Made by a program: the position numbers and the translations under genes
Assembly (NCBI GenBank): GCA_964511625.1
Contig: CAZEJG010000007.1
Span: forward strand, 1-64,000
Direction of reading: 5' to 3'
DNA: 64,000 nt
Source: Pseudohoeflea sp964511625
GTDB lineage: Bacteria; Pseudomonadota; Alphaproteobacteria; Rhizobiales; Rhizobiaceae
The notes under the pieces: generated by a model
What the model was told of the DNA's origin: nothing
Seen by the model: only the letters and a program-made list of their open reading frames with translations
The model's database searches: none
In this document: positions 1-8,272 of the stretch, one piece after another
Layout: the number at the start of each line of letters is the position of its first letter
Numbering within the stretch: the first letter of the stretch is position 1

Positions 1-545
1 ATGCCGACCGGCAGGTTGATGAAGAACACATAGCGCCAGTTGAAATACTCGGTCAGGTAGCCGCCGAGCGTCGGGCCGACGATCGGACCGACCATGATGC
101 CCGCGCCCCAGATCGCCATGGCCTGGCCATGTTTTTCCTTCGGGTTGATGTCGAGGAGAAACGTCTGGGATAGCGGCACGATCGCGGCGCCGAAAACACC
201 CTGCAGCAGACGGAAACCCACCATGACGTTGAGGTTCCAGGCGAGCCCGCAGGCCATCGACGAGATGGTGAAGCCTGCGATGGCGACCATGAAGAGTTCC
301 TTGCGGCCGAAGCGGTCCGCGAGCCATCCGGTCACCGGCGTCATGATGGCGGCGGCCACGATGTAGGAAGTCAGCACCCAGTTGATCGTGTCGCGCGAGG
401 CCGACAGATCGCCCGTCATCGAGGGCAGGGCGACGTTCGCGATCGTGGTGTCGAGCACCTGCATGATCGTCGCCAGCATGATCGAAACTGTGATCAGGCC
501 GCGATGGGGCACATCTTCGTGGGCTTCTTTGGCGGGCACGGACAT
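1..545 (-). CDS. emrB: DHA2-family MFS drug efflux permease (EmrB-like), N-terminal part
   Basis: Partial: the gene starts at 545 and runs off the left edge, leaving 181 codons. It encodes the inner-membrane antiporter half of a tripartite drug efflux pump. The visible part begins with a short cytoplasmic tail and then shows helix 1 with the LDTTIANVALP motif typical of DHA2 (14-helix) carriers, the GWLADRFGRKE loop between helices 2 and 3 (MFS motif A), and the GPIVGPTLGGYL motif C of proton antiporters. It lies 19 bases downstream of the adaptor gene emrA and is presumably co-transcribed from the marR promoter. Family assignment is firm; the substrate is unknown. Confidence 0.93.
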   Translation of the reverse strand, partial: MSVPAKEAHEDVPHRGLITVSIMLATIMQVLDTTIANVALPSMTGDLSASRDTINWVLTSYIVAAAIMTPVTGWLADRFGRKELFMVAIAGFTISSMACGLAWNLNVMVGFRLLQGVFGAAIVPLSQTFLLDINPKEKHGQAMAIWGAGIMVGPIVGPTLGGYLTEYFNWRYVFFINLPVG

Positions 546-564
546 GGCGGGTTGCCTTCAGGCC

Positions 565-1713
565 TTACTCGGCGGCTTTGGCGGTCGCGAACAGATCGCC
601 GAAATGACGGTGGAAACCTGTGTCGACCGAGACGGTGGCGCTGAGGCCCGAACGCATCAGGAAATGCGCGTCGGCATTGTCGAGCGTCAGCCGCACCGGG
701 ATGCGCTGGGTCACCTTCACCCAGTTCCCGGTCGCATTCTGCGCCGGAAGCAGCGAGAATTCTGCACCCGTGCCGGCTCCGATCGACTGCACGGTGGCGC
801 GGAAATGACGGTCCGGAAAGGCGTCGAAGGTGATTTCGGCCGGTTGATTGGTGGCCATGTGGGTCAGCTGCGTTTCCTTGAAGTTCGCTTCCACCCACGG
901 CTGTTCCGTCTCCACCAGCGTGAAGAGCGAGGTGCCGGGAGCGACGTAGCGGCCGGGGCGGAAATCGGAAGCCTCATAGAGCATGCCGTCAGCAGGGGCG
1001 CGCACGGTGGCGACCTTGAGGTTGTAGGCGGCCTTGTCGGCGGCGGCCTTGGCGGCGATCACGCTCGGATGGTCGTCGATGTCCCCGTCGAGCGCCGGGC
1101 CGACCGCGGCCTTTGCGTTCGCGACCGCCTCCTTGGCGGCGGCAAGCTGGTCGTCGGCTTTCTTGGCGTCGTGAACCGCATCGTCATAGCTCGATTCCGT
1201 CGCCACGCCCTTCTTCGACAGGGTCTTGTAGCGGGCGAGCGTATCCTGCGCGTAGGCGACGTCGTTCTCGGCTGCCTTTTGTTGTGCCAATGCCTGTTGA
1301 TACGCCGCGCGCAATTGTGTGACGGTAAGGCGCGCGGTCTCGATGGCCGCGTTGGCTTGCTCGAGCGCGATCTTCAGCGGTTCCTTGTCGACCTCGAACA
1401 GCACGTCGCCCTTGTGGACGAGCTTGTTGTTGGCGACGTCCGACAAGGTCACGCGGCCGGAGACTTCCGAAGCGATGTCGATTTTCGAGAACAGGAGGTT
1501 GGCGTTCTCGGTCTCCTCGTAGCGACCGCCGCTCACCCACATGTAGCCGCCGATGCCGATCAGCGCGGCGGGAACCAGAAGCATCAGCGCGATCCGGCGG
1601 GTCTTGTTGCGCTTCGGCTTGGCCGGTGTCTCGGAGGCGGGAGCCTGTGCCTTTATATCTGCCGGGGCTTCGGTGGGAACACCCTCGGACGGCTTCTTTT
1701 CCTGAATGCTCAT
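565..1713 (-). CDS. emrA: HlyD/EmrA-type membrane fusion protein of drug efflux pump
   Basis: 382 residues. Periplasmic adaptor that links the EmrB permease to an outer-membrane channel. A basic, proline-rich cytoplasmic tail (residues 1-40) precedes one transmembrane helix (about 41-60). A first half of the biotinyl-lipoyl domain follows (GRVTLSDVANNKLVHKGD), then a long alanine-rich helical hairpin (about 110-215), the second lipoyl half and the beta-barrel (LFTLVETEQPWVEANFKETQL), as in HlyD_D23 proteins. The start ATG overlaps the marR stop codon by four bases (ATGA), which argues for translational coupling. The outer-membrane partner is not in this window. Confidence 0.94.
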   Translation of the reverse strand: MSIQEKKPSEGVPTEAPADIKAQAPASETPAKPKRNKTRRIALMLLVPAALIGIGGYMWVSGGRYEETENANLLFSKIDIASEVSGRVTLSDVANNKLVHKGDVLFEVDKEPLKIALEQANAAIETARLTVTQLRAAYQQALAQQKAAENDVAYAQDTLARYKTLSKKGVATESSYDDAVHDAKKADDQLAAAKEAVANAKAAVGPALDGDIDDHPSVIAAKAAADKAAYNLKVATVRAPADGMLYEASDFRPGRYVAPGTSLFTLVETEQPWVEANFKETQLTHMATNQPAEITFDAFPDRHFRATVQSIGAGTGAEFSLLPAQNATGNWVKVTQRIPVRLTLDNADAHFLMRSGLSATVSVDTGFHRHFGDLFATAKAAE

Positions 1714-2189
1714 CGTGCTACCTGCTGCTTGATCGGTTCGGCCTCTTCGGCCGTTGTCTCGGCCTTGGCCAGATTGTTCGTCATCGTCTCGAGCGCTTTC
1801 ATCAACGTGCGTCGCTCGTTTTCGTTCAGTCCGTCGAGGGCGGTTTCGTAGATGTCGCCCGCCATCAACTTCACTTCGGCGAAGGCGGCGACGGCACGCT
1901 CGGTCGGATGGACCACGTTGGCGCGGCGGTCGTTCTCGTCGGGGCGGCGTTCCGCCCAGCCGGCCTGCTCCATGCGGTCGATCAATCGGGAGACGCTGAT
2001 CGGCTCGATTTCGAGCACTTCGGCGAGTTTTGCCTGGGTCATCGGTCCGTATTTGACGATGCGGACGACGGCGCGCCATTGCGCGGCGGAAAGGCCGTAT
2101 TCACGTCCGCGTGCCTCGAAGCGGCGGCGGAGAAGCCGCGCCACGTCGTGGACCAGGAAACCCATGTTTTCGATGTTTGTGTTGGTCAT
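1710..2189 (-). CDS. MarR-family transcriptional regulator of the efflux operon
   Basis: 159 residues with the winged-helix layout of MarR proteins: an N-terminal dimerisation helix, the recognition-helix region around residues 55-75 (MTQAKLAEVLEIEPISVSRLIDRMEQAGWAERR, given here as two parts: MTQAKLAEVLEIEPIS and VSRLIDRMEQAGWAERR), and the wing carrying DENDRRANVVHPTE. It is the first gene of a marR-emrA-emrB operon, the standard arrangement in which the regulator represses itself and the pump and is released by a small phenolic or drug ligand. A perfect 14-base palindrome lies in its own promoter (2204-2217), consistent with autorepression. The inducer cannot be told from the sequence. Confidence 0.93.
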   Translation of the reverse strand: MTNTNIENMGFLVHDVARLLRRRFEARGREYGLSAAQWRAVVRIVKYGPMTQAKLAEVLEIEPISVSRLIDRMEQAGWAERRPDENDRRANVVHPTERAVAAFAEVKLMAGDIYETALDGLNENERRTLMKALETMTNNLAKAETTAEEAEPIKQQVAR

Positions 2190-2197
2190 AAGCTGGA

Positions 2198-2225
2198 GAT
2201 ATAATAAGCATGCTTATCATTGCAA
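2198..2225 (-). promoter_or_regulatory. marR-emrAB promoter with embedded MarR-type operator
   Basis: Read on the minus strand, TTGCAA (2220-2225) and TATATC (2198-2203) are separated by 16 bases and look like -35 and -10 elements. The perfect palindrome ATAAGCATGCTTAT (2204-2217) fills the spacer almost exactly. The -10 element ends only eight bases before the marR start at 2189, so the mRNA leader would be very short or absent. Position and symmetry suit a MarR dimer blocking RNA polymerase. The binding protein is inferred from adjacency. Confidence 0.7.
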
Positions 2226-2295
2226 TCGCCGAAGCCATACGCCAGCGTGCCAAGTCTATACGCAAATGTAGCGCCGGCAGCCCGTGAGGCCGGCT

Positions 2296-3266
2296 CTATC
2301 GCGAGAAGGTGGCCATCAGTTCCGCTGCGATCGTCACCGCGATCACCTCGGGGCGCTTGTCGTCGAGCTTTCGGCCGATCGGGGAGACGAGGCGTTTGAG
2401 CCGGGCCGGGTCGCCGCCTTCCCTGCGATAGCGGCTCTCGAAGGTCGCCCGCTTTGTCTTCGAGCCGATCATGCCGACGAAGGCGAGGTCGTCGCGCTTG
2501 AGCGCCGCCTCCACCACCAGGAAGTCGATCGCGTGATCGTGNNNNNNNNNNNNNNNNNNNNNNNNNNNNNNNNNNNNNNNNNNNNNNNNNNNNNNNNNNN
2601 NNNNNNNNNNNNNNNNNNNNNNNNNNNNNNNNNNNNNNNNNGGTCGTCGCGCTTGAGCGCCGCCTCCACCACCAGGAAGTCGATCGCGTGATCGTGCGTC
2701 AGCACCACGACCGCTGCGCCCGGGGCAATGTCGGCAACGAGGCTTTCGGGCATGGCGGCCAGATGGGTCGCGGTACCGTCGGCCACGAGCGCGATCTCGG
2801 CTTCCCGACTTTCCACCAGATGCGCCTCGACCGGAAGGGCTGCGAGGAAACCCGCGAGCGCCCGGCCCACATGGCCGCCACCGAAGATCCAGACCTGCGG
2901 ATGCCGTGCGATCTCGGTCGAGACGAGCGCCTCAACCTTTTCGATTTCACCGGGTCCGATCCGTTCGAAGGACAGTTTCACGCGGCCGCCGCAGCACTGC
3001 CCGCTTTCGGGGCCGAGCACCCAGTCGAGTTCTTCTGGCTCCGCGCCGGTCAGAATGGCCTGGGCCCGGTCGATCGCCTCGAATTCCAGCGTTCCGCCGC
3101 CGATCGTCTCGAAGGAATCTCGCTCGGAGACTGCCATGAAGGTGCCCGTCTCTCGCGGTGTCGAGCCCTTCGTCTCGGTCACCCGCACGAGCACGAAACC
3201 CGCCGGACCCGCCGCGTCGGCGAACGCCCGGAACGCGGTGAGGCCCCGGTTTGGTGTACGGCTCAT
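2296..3266 (-). CDS. xdhC: XdhC-type molybdenum cofactor insertion protein (interrupted by scaffold gap)
   Basis: XdhC binds molybdenum cofactor, aids its sulfuration and loads it into xanthine dehydrogenase. The N-terminal part (KGSTPRETGTFMAV, then the QCCGG motif) and the Rossmann-like C-terminal part with GGGHVGRALA are clear. The reading frame breaks at a run of 100 N (2542-2641) flanked by two identical 55-base stretches. Dropping the N run and one 55-base copy removes 155 bases and leaves 816 bases, an uninterrupted frame of 271 residues, a normal length for the family. So the gene is very probably intact in the organism. Its ATG overlaps the xdhB stop by four bases. Confidence 0.9.
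2542..2641. other. Scaffold gap of exactly 100 N
   Basis: One hundred unknown bases, a conventional placeholder for a gap of unknown size. The 55 bases immediately left (2487-2541) and immediately right (2642-2696) are identical, so the two contigs overlap and the gap probably has no real length. Confidence 0.98.
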
Positions 3267-5602
3267 GCGCCGGCTTTCAGCCTCTCGACCGCCATCAGAA
3301 CCCGCTCGGGCGTGGCCGGCGCGTCGAGGCGCGGGCAGGTTCGGTAATTGTCGATCGAGGCCACCGCCATCGACAGCGCCTCCAGCACCGAGACCGGCAG
3401 CATGAAGGGCGGTTCGCCCACGGCCTTCGAGCGGCGGATCGTCATTTCGCGGTTTTCGGACCAGTCGGCGAGCTTGACGTTGAAGATGCGCGGCCGGTCG
3501 GAAGCGAGCGGGATCTTGTAGGTGGACGGCGCGTGGGTCCGGAGCCGGCCCTTGTCGTCCCACCACAGTTCCTCGGTCGTCAACCAGCCCATGCCCTGCA
3601 CGAAGGCGCCTTCGATCTGGCCCTTGTCGATGGCCGGATTGAGAGACTTTCCGACGTCGTGGAGGATGTCGGCGCGGTCGACCTGGTATTCGCCCGTCAG
3701 CGTATCGACGGAAACCTCCGAAACGGCGGCACCATAGGCAAAGTAGTAGAACGGCCGCCCCTTGCCGGTCGACCGGTCCCAGTGGATCTTCGGCGTCTTG
3801 TAGAAACCGGCCGCCGACAGCTGCACCCGGCCCATATAGGCCTGGTCGATGAAGTCGCCGAAGGAGAAAACCTGGTTGCCCACCCGCACCCGGTTGGGTT
3901 CGAACACCACCGTTTCCTTCGGCACCGAATATTTGTCGGCCGCGAAATCGATCAGCCGGTCCTTGATCTGCCGCGCCGCGTCGACAGCCGCCATGGCATT
4001 GAGATCGGTGCCCGAGGAGGCGGCCGTCGCCGAGGTGTTCGGCACCTTGCCGGTGTTCGTCGCGGTGATCTTGATCGTCGAGAAATCGACCTGGAATTCC
4101 TCTGCCAGCGCCTGCGCCACCTTGGTGTTGAGCCCCTGGCCCATCTCGGTGCCACCATGGTTCAGATGCAGAGAGCCGTCGCGATAGACGTGAACCAGCG
4201 CGCCGGCCTGATTGTACCAGGTCGCCGTGAACGAGATGCCGAACTTCACCGGCGTCAGCGCGATGCCCTTGCGGATCACCGGGCTGTTTTCGTTGAAGGC
4301 GATGATCGCCTGGCGCCGCGCCTGATAGTCGGAGCTTTCCTCCAGCTCCTCGACGATGCGGCCGATGATGTTGTCCTCCACCGTCTGATGGTAGGGCGTC
4401 AGGTTGCGGCCTTCGCCGCCGTAGAAATTCGCCTTGCGGATATCGAGCGGGTCGCGGCCGAGCGCATAGGCGATCTCCTCGACGATCCGTTCCGCCCCGA
4501 TCAGACCCTGCGGACCGCCGAAGCCGCGGAAGGCGGTGTTGGAGACCGTATTGGTCATCATCGGCCGCGACTGCAGTCGCACGTCCTCGTAGTAATAGCA
4601 GTTGTCGGCGTGGAAGAGGGCGCGGTCGGTCACCGGTCCGGAGAGATCGGAAGAGAATCCGCAGCGCGCTGCAAATGTGCCGTCGACGGCGAGGATGCGG
4701 CCTTCGTCGTCATAGCCGACATCGTAGTCGATATGGAAATCGTGCCGCTTGCCGGTAATCGACATGTCGTCGTCACGGTCGGGCCGAATCTTCACCGGCA
4801 CGTTCAGCTTTTTGGCGGCGATTGCAGCAAGGGCCGCGAACTGGTTGCCCTGCGTCTCCTTGCCGCCGAAGCCGCCGCCCATGCGGCGCACCTGCACGTT
4901 GACCGAATGCGACGGAACGCCCAACGCATGACCCACCATGTGCTGGATCTCGCTCGGATGCTGGGTCGAGGCCCAGACCGTCACCTCGTCGTCCTCGCCG
5001 GGAATGGCCATCGAGATGTGGCCTTCGAGATAGAAATGGTCCTGTCCGCCGACCCGCATCTCGCCCTTGAGACGGCGCGGGGCCTTGGCTAGGCCCGCTT
5101 CCACGTCGCCGCGCTTGAGCGTCAGCGGCGTGCAGACGTGGCCGTGCCCGGCTTCCATCGCCTCCACCACGTCGGTGGCGAAAGGCAGGTCCTCGTATTC
5201 GATCTCGGCGAGATGAGCGGCCTTGCGCGCCAGGCCGCGTGTCTCCGCCACGACACAGAACACCGGCTGGCCGTAGAACTTCACCTCGCCCTCGGCGAGA
5301 ACCGGCTCGTCGTCGAGCCCGGCAGGCGAAATGTCGTTGACGCCGGGAATGTCCTTCGCCGTCAGCACCAGCTTGACGCCGGGGGCGGCAATCACCTTGG
5401 TCAGGTCCATCGACCGGATCTTCGCATGCGCCCGCGCGCTCAGCCCGAGATAGCCGTGCAGCGTGCCCGCCGGCTCCGGCATGTCGTCGATATAGATTGC
5501 CTGTCCGGTCACGTGCTTGATCGCCGAATCGTGCGGCCGGGAGACATGCGCTCCGTCCTTGACCGATTGCGCTTCGAGGTCTGGCTTGAAGGGGTGGTTC
5601 AT
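3263..5602 (-). CDS. xdhB: Xanthine dehydrogenase, molybdopterin-binding subunit
   Basis: 779 residues, the usual length for the separate molybdenum subunit of bacterial xanthine dehydrogenase, which oxidises hypoxanthine and xanthine to urate. An N-terminal hammerhead domain is followed by the cofactor-binding domain. Signature stretches are GGGFGGKETQ, FRGFGGPQG, GGTEMGQGL and GKSLNPAIDKGQIEGA; the glutamate of GEPPF near the C terminus is the expected catalytic base. ATGA overlaps with both xdhA and xdhC tie the three genes into one translationally coupled operon. The assignment to purine oxidation rather than another aldehyde or heterocycle rests on overall similarity and on the presence of xdhC. 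Confidence 0.94.
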   Translation of the reverse strand: MNHPFKPDLEAQSVKDGAHVSRPHDSAIKHVTGQAIYIDDMPEPAGTLHGYLGLSARAHAKIRSMDLTKVIAAPGVKLVLTAKDIPGVNDISPAGLDDEPVLAEGEVKFYGQPVFCVVAETRGLARKAAHLAEIEYEDLPFATDVVEAMEAGHGHVCTPLTLKRGDVEAGLAKAPRRLKGEMRVGGQDHFYLEGHISMAIPGEDDEVTVWASTQHPSEIQHMVGHALGVPSHSVNVQVRRMGGGFGGKETQGNQFAALAAIAAKKLNVPVKIRPDRDDDMSITGKRHDFHIDYDVGYDDEGRILAVDGTFAARCGFSSDLSGPVTDRALFHADNCYYYEDVRLQSRPMMTNTVSNTAFRGFGGPQGLIGAERIVEEIAYALGRDPLDIRKANFYGGEGRNLTPYHQTVEDNIIGRIVEELEESSDYQARRQAIIAFNENSPVIRKGIALTPVKFGISFTATWYNQAGALVHVYRDGSLHLNHGGTEMGQGLNTKVAQALAEEFQVDFSTIKITATNTGKVPNTSATAASSGTDLNAMAAVDAARQIKDRLIDFAADKYSVPKETVVFEPNRVRVGNQVFSFGDFIDQAYMGRVQLSAAGFYKTPKIHWDRSTGKGRPFYYFAYGAAVSEVSVDTLTGEYQVDRADILHDVGKSLNPAIDKGQIEGAFVQGMGWLTTEELWWDDKGRLRTHAPSTYKIPLASDRPRIFNVKLADWSENREMTIRRSKAVGEPPFMLPVSVLEALSMAVASIDNYRTCPRLDAPATPERVLMAVERLKAGA

Positions 5603-7092
5603 TCGCCCGCCTCCATCAGTTCCGGCTCGCTCCGGTCGAGCCGCGCCGGTGCCCCGGAGGTTTCCAGGAAGAAACGGGTTAACAGATTCTGCGCCACCCG
5701 CATCCGGTAGCCGGCGGAAGCCCGCCAGTCGGTAAGCGGCGTGAAGTCGTTCTCGAGTTCGCCTTGCGCGGCCTGCACCGTGGCCCAGCCCCAGTTGGCG
5801 CCCGTCAGGCACGCTTCTACAGCTTTCGCCCGCTTCGGCGTGCCTGCCATGCCGCCAAAGGCGATCCGCGCGGTCGATACCCGGTTGTCGTCGTCGAGGC
5901 TGACGAGGAAGGCAGCGCAGAGCGCGGAAATGTCCTCGTCGCGGCGCTTGGAGATCTTGTAGACGGCGAAATGCGCGCCCTCGGGCACCGGCGGGACGGA
6001 GACGCTTTCGACGAACTCGCCCTTGGCCCGGTCCTGCTTGCCGTATTCGATGAAGAAGTCCTCGAGCGCCAGCGTACGGCGGCTCTCGCCCTTGCGCAGC
6101 GTCAGCGTGGCTCCGAGCGCGATCAGCGGGGGAGGGGTGTCGCCGATGGGCGAGCCGTTGGCGATGTTGCCCCCGATCGTGCCCATGTTGCGCACCTGCT
6201 CGCCGCCGAGCCGGTCCCACAGTTCTTCCAGCTGCGGCGCCATCGACAGGATCGCCCCGCGCGCCATCGAATAGCTGACCCCGGCGCCGATCTTCAGGCC
6301 CTCGTCCGTCTCCTCGATCGTCTGCAACTGGGCGAGATGCCCGACATGGATCACCGGCGAAATGTTGCGCATGCCCTTGGTCACCCAGAGCCCCACATCG
6401 GTGGAGCCGGCGACGATCGTTGCATCCGGATGGGCCGCGTAGAGTTCGGCCAGATCGTCGACGTCGCCCGGGACGAAAGTGGTACCCTCGGCGTGCTCGA
6501 TGACGATGCGGGCACCGTCGGCCATCTGCGCCAGCCGCGCCGTCGTCGTCTCACGGGCCGCCACCAGCCGGTCGTTGGTCTCGTCGGGCTCGATCTTCGC
6601 CGCGGCCTGGGCTGCCCGGATGATCGGTTCGTATCCGGTGCAGCGGCAGAGATTGCCCTGCAACGCGCGTTCGATGTCCTTGACGCCCGGTTCCGGATCG
6701 CTCAGCCACAAGGCCTGCAGCGAGGCGACGATGCCGGGCGTGCAGAAACCGCATTGCGACCCGTGCAGGTCCACCATCGCCTGCTGGACCGGCGCCAGTT
6801 CGCCGTCGGGGCGGTTGAGGTGTTCGACGGTGACAACATGGGTCGCGTCGAGCGAACCCACGAACCGGATGCAGGCGTTCACCCCTTCATAGGTCAGCAT
6901 GCCGTCGATCAGTCGCCCGACGAGCACCGTGCAGGCGCCGCAGTCGCCCTCGGCGCAGCCTTCCTTGGTGCCTGTCAGCCGGCGGTCGAGGCGCAGCCAG
7001 TCGAGCAGCGTCAGGTCGGGCGCAAAGCCCGACAGTTCAACGGTTTCATCATTCAGGAGAAAGCGGATGGATGAGCGAACGGCTGACGACAT
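5599..7092 (-). CDS. xdhA: Xanthine dehydrogenase small subunit (2Fe-2S and FAD domains)
   Basis: 497 residues. It carries electrons from the molybdenum site to NAD+. The N-terminal plant-type ferredoxin domain has C46, C51, C54 and C74; the second 2Fe-2S domain has C114, C117, C149 and C151. An FAD-binding domain begins near residue 195 (VPGDVDDLAELYA, STDVGLWV, then the flavin-loop motif MGTIGGNIANGSPIGD) and the CO dehydrogenase flavoprotein C-terminal domain closes the protein. First gene of xdhABC. Its stop overlaps xdhB by four bases. A small inverted repeat lies 18 bases upstream of the start. Confidence 0.95.
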   Translation of the reverse strand: MSSAVRSSIRFLLNDETVELSGFAPDLTLLDWLRLDRRLTGTKEGCAEGDCGACTVLVGRLIDGMLTYEGVNACIRFVGSLDATHVVTVEHLNRPDGELAPVQQAMVDLHGSQCGFCTPGIVASLQALWLSDPEPGVKDIERALQGNLCRCTGYEPIIRAAQAAAKIEPDETNDRLVAARETTTARLAQMADGARIVIEHAEGTTFVPGDVDDLAELYAAHPDATIVAGSTDVGLWVTKGMRNISPVIHVGHLAQLQTIEETDEGLKIGAGVSYSMARGAILSMAPQLEELWDRLGGEQVRNMGTIGGNIANGSPIGDTPPPLIALGATLTLRKGESRRTLALEDFFIEYGKQDRAKGEFVESVSVPPVPEGAHFAVYKISKRRDEDISALCAAFLVSLDDDNRVSTARIAFGGMAGTPKRAKAVEACLTGANWGWATVQAAQGELENDFTPLTDWRASAGYRMRVAQNLLTRFFLETSGAPARLDRSEPELMEAGE

Positions 7093-7110
7093 AGGACCCC
7101 AAATTTGTAT

Positions 7111-7122
7111 GTTTGGTCAAAC
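7111..7122. promoter_or_regulatory. Small inverted repeat upstream of xdhA
   Basis: GTTTG-GT-CAAAC, five-base arms with a two-base spacer, 18 bases upstream of the xdhA start in the 97-base gap between the lipase gene and xdhA. It could be an operator for the xdh operon, but the symmetry is short and no regulator gene is adjacent. Confidence 0.3.
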
Positions 7123-7189
7123 CTAGCGCGTCTCTCGCAATTGCGAAAGTAAATATGCAAAGCCCTTTGGGAGCCGATCGTCAGTGGGT

Positions 7190-8272
7190 TTATTCCGCCG
7201 CTTCCTTGCCCGTCACCTCGTGCCGCTCGCCCTTCGGATCGGCCGTATGGAGATAGTTGCTCGCCAGGTTCACCGTCGATTTCTCGCCAACATGCTTGTG
7301 GTTCTCGCGCAGCCATGCATCCGCGGCCAGTCTGCCGCGGTCTCTCAGGTTCGTCAGGAACGGCCAGTCGACGTCGAACTTCGAGGCCACTGAGAGATCT
7401 TCGAGACTGTCGTCGGACTTGATCGAGTGAACCAGGATCTTCCTGAGCCGGTCCTTGTACTCGTCCTTCAGCCACTCCTCGTCGAGCAGCCGCGAGACGA
7501 AATTGATGGCGCGCAACTCGCTGATCAGCGAGCCGTTGAACGAGATCTCGTTGATGCGGTTCATGATCTCCGGTGCGCTCATCGGCACCTCGTCGCGTTC
7601 CATCGGATTGATGTGGACAATCAGCACGTCGCGGCTCTTGCACACATAGAAGAACGGGAACAGCGACGGATTGCCCATGTAACCGCCATCCCAGTAATGC
7701 TCGCCGCCGATCTCCACCGCCTTGTAGAGGAACGGCAGACAGGCCGATGCCATCACCACGTCGAGGCTCACCTCGCGGGAATCGAACACCTTCACCCGTC
7801 CGGTGCGCACATTGGTGGCGCTGAGAAAGAGCTTGATCGCCTCATGGCTTCTAAGGCCTTCGAAATCGACGCACTCGGCCAGGATGTCGCGCAGCGGATT
7901 GAGGTCGAAGGGATTGAACTCGTAGGGCGAGAAGGTCCGCGTCAGCGTATCGAACATCTGGTAGGTGGCGGCCGCGATCATCTCGCCGCCCGGGATCAGC
8001 GATTTCGGAAGGGACGGCAGCGGCGACCAGATCGAGCCCGCCTGACTGGTCTTCTCCCAGAATTCCGCAAGTGACTTCTGTGCGCCCCGGCGTCCGTCCT
8101 CCATCAGGCCGTGGGCGAGCAGCGTCGCGTTCACGGCGCCCGCACTCGTGCCCGAAACACCTTCGAATTCGACCGCCTTCTCGTCGAGCAGACGGTCGAG
8201 GACCCCCCAGGTGAAGGCGCCGTGCGCGCCTCCGCCTTGGAGCGCGAGGTTCATCTGTTTGACTTCGGCCAT
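7190..8272 (-). CDS. Patatin-like phospholipase / acyl hydrolase
   Basis: 360 residues. The patatin fold uses a Ser-Asp dyad: the oxyanion glycines QGGGAHG lie at residues 12-18, the nucleophile elbow GTSAG at 41-45 (Ser43) and the DGG motif at 195-197 (Asp195). No signal peptide or membrane helix is evident, so a cytoplasmic enzyme is expected. Its ATG overlaps the stop of the 3-hydroxybutyrate dehydrogenase gene by one base (TGATG). That coupling suggests a role in lipid or polyhydroxybutyrate turnover feeding 3-hydroxybutyrate to the dehydrogenase, but substrate is inference only. Confidence 0.88.
   Translation of the reverse strand: MAEVKQMNLALQGGGAHGAFTWGVLDRLLDEKAVEFEGVSGTSAGAVNATLLAHGLMEDGRRGAQKSLAEFWEKTSQAGSIWSPLPSLPKSLIPGGEMIAAATYQMFDTLTRTFSPYEFNPFDLNPLRDILAECVDFEGLRSHEAIKLFLSATNVRTGRVKVFDSREVSLDVVMASACLPFLYKAVEIGGEHYWDGGYMGNPSLFPFFYVCKSRDVLIVHINPMERDEVPMSAPEIMNRINEISFNGSLISELRAINFVSRLLDEEWLKDEYKDRLRKILVHSIKSDDSLEDLSVASKFDVDWPFLTNLRDRGRLAADAWLRENHKHVGEKSTVNLASNYLHTADPKGERHEVTGKEAAE

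Noticed and set aside
2296..3266. xdhC as a pseudogene or two genes
   Set aside because: The break coincides with a 100-N gap between identical 55-base ends; collapsing them restores the frame.
3251..5092. Long plus-strand open frame opposite xdhB
   Set aside because: The minus strand has a complete molybdenum subunit with all motifs. The opposite frame is arginine/histidine-rich and has no recognisable domain; such frames are expected in high-GC coding DNA.
5764..7074. Plus-strand open frame opposite xdhA
   Set aside because: Same reason: mirror of a real gene with iron-sulfur and FAD motifs.
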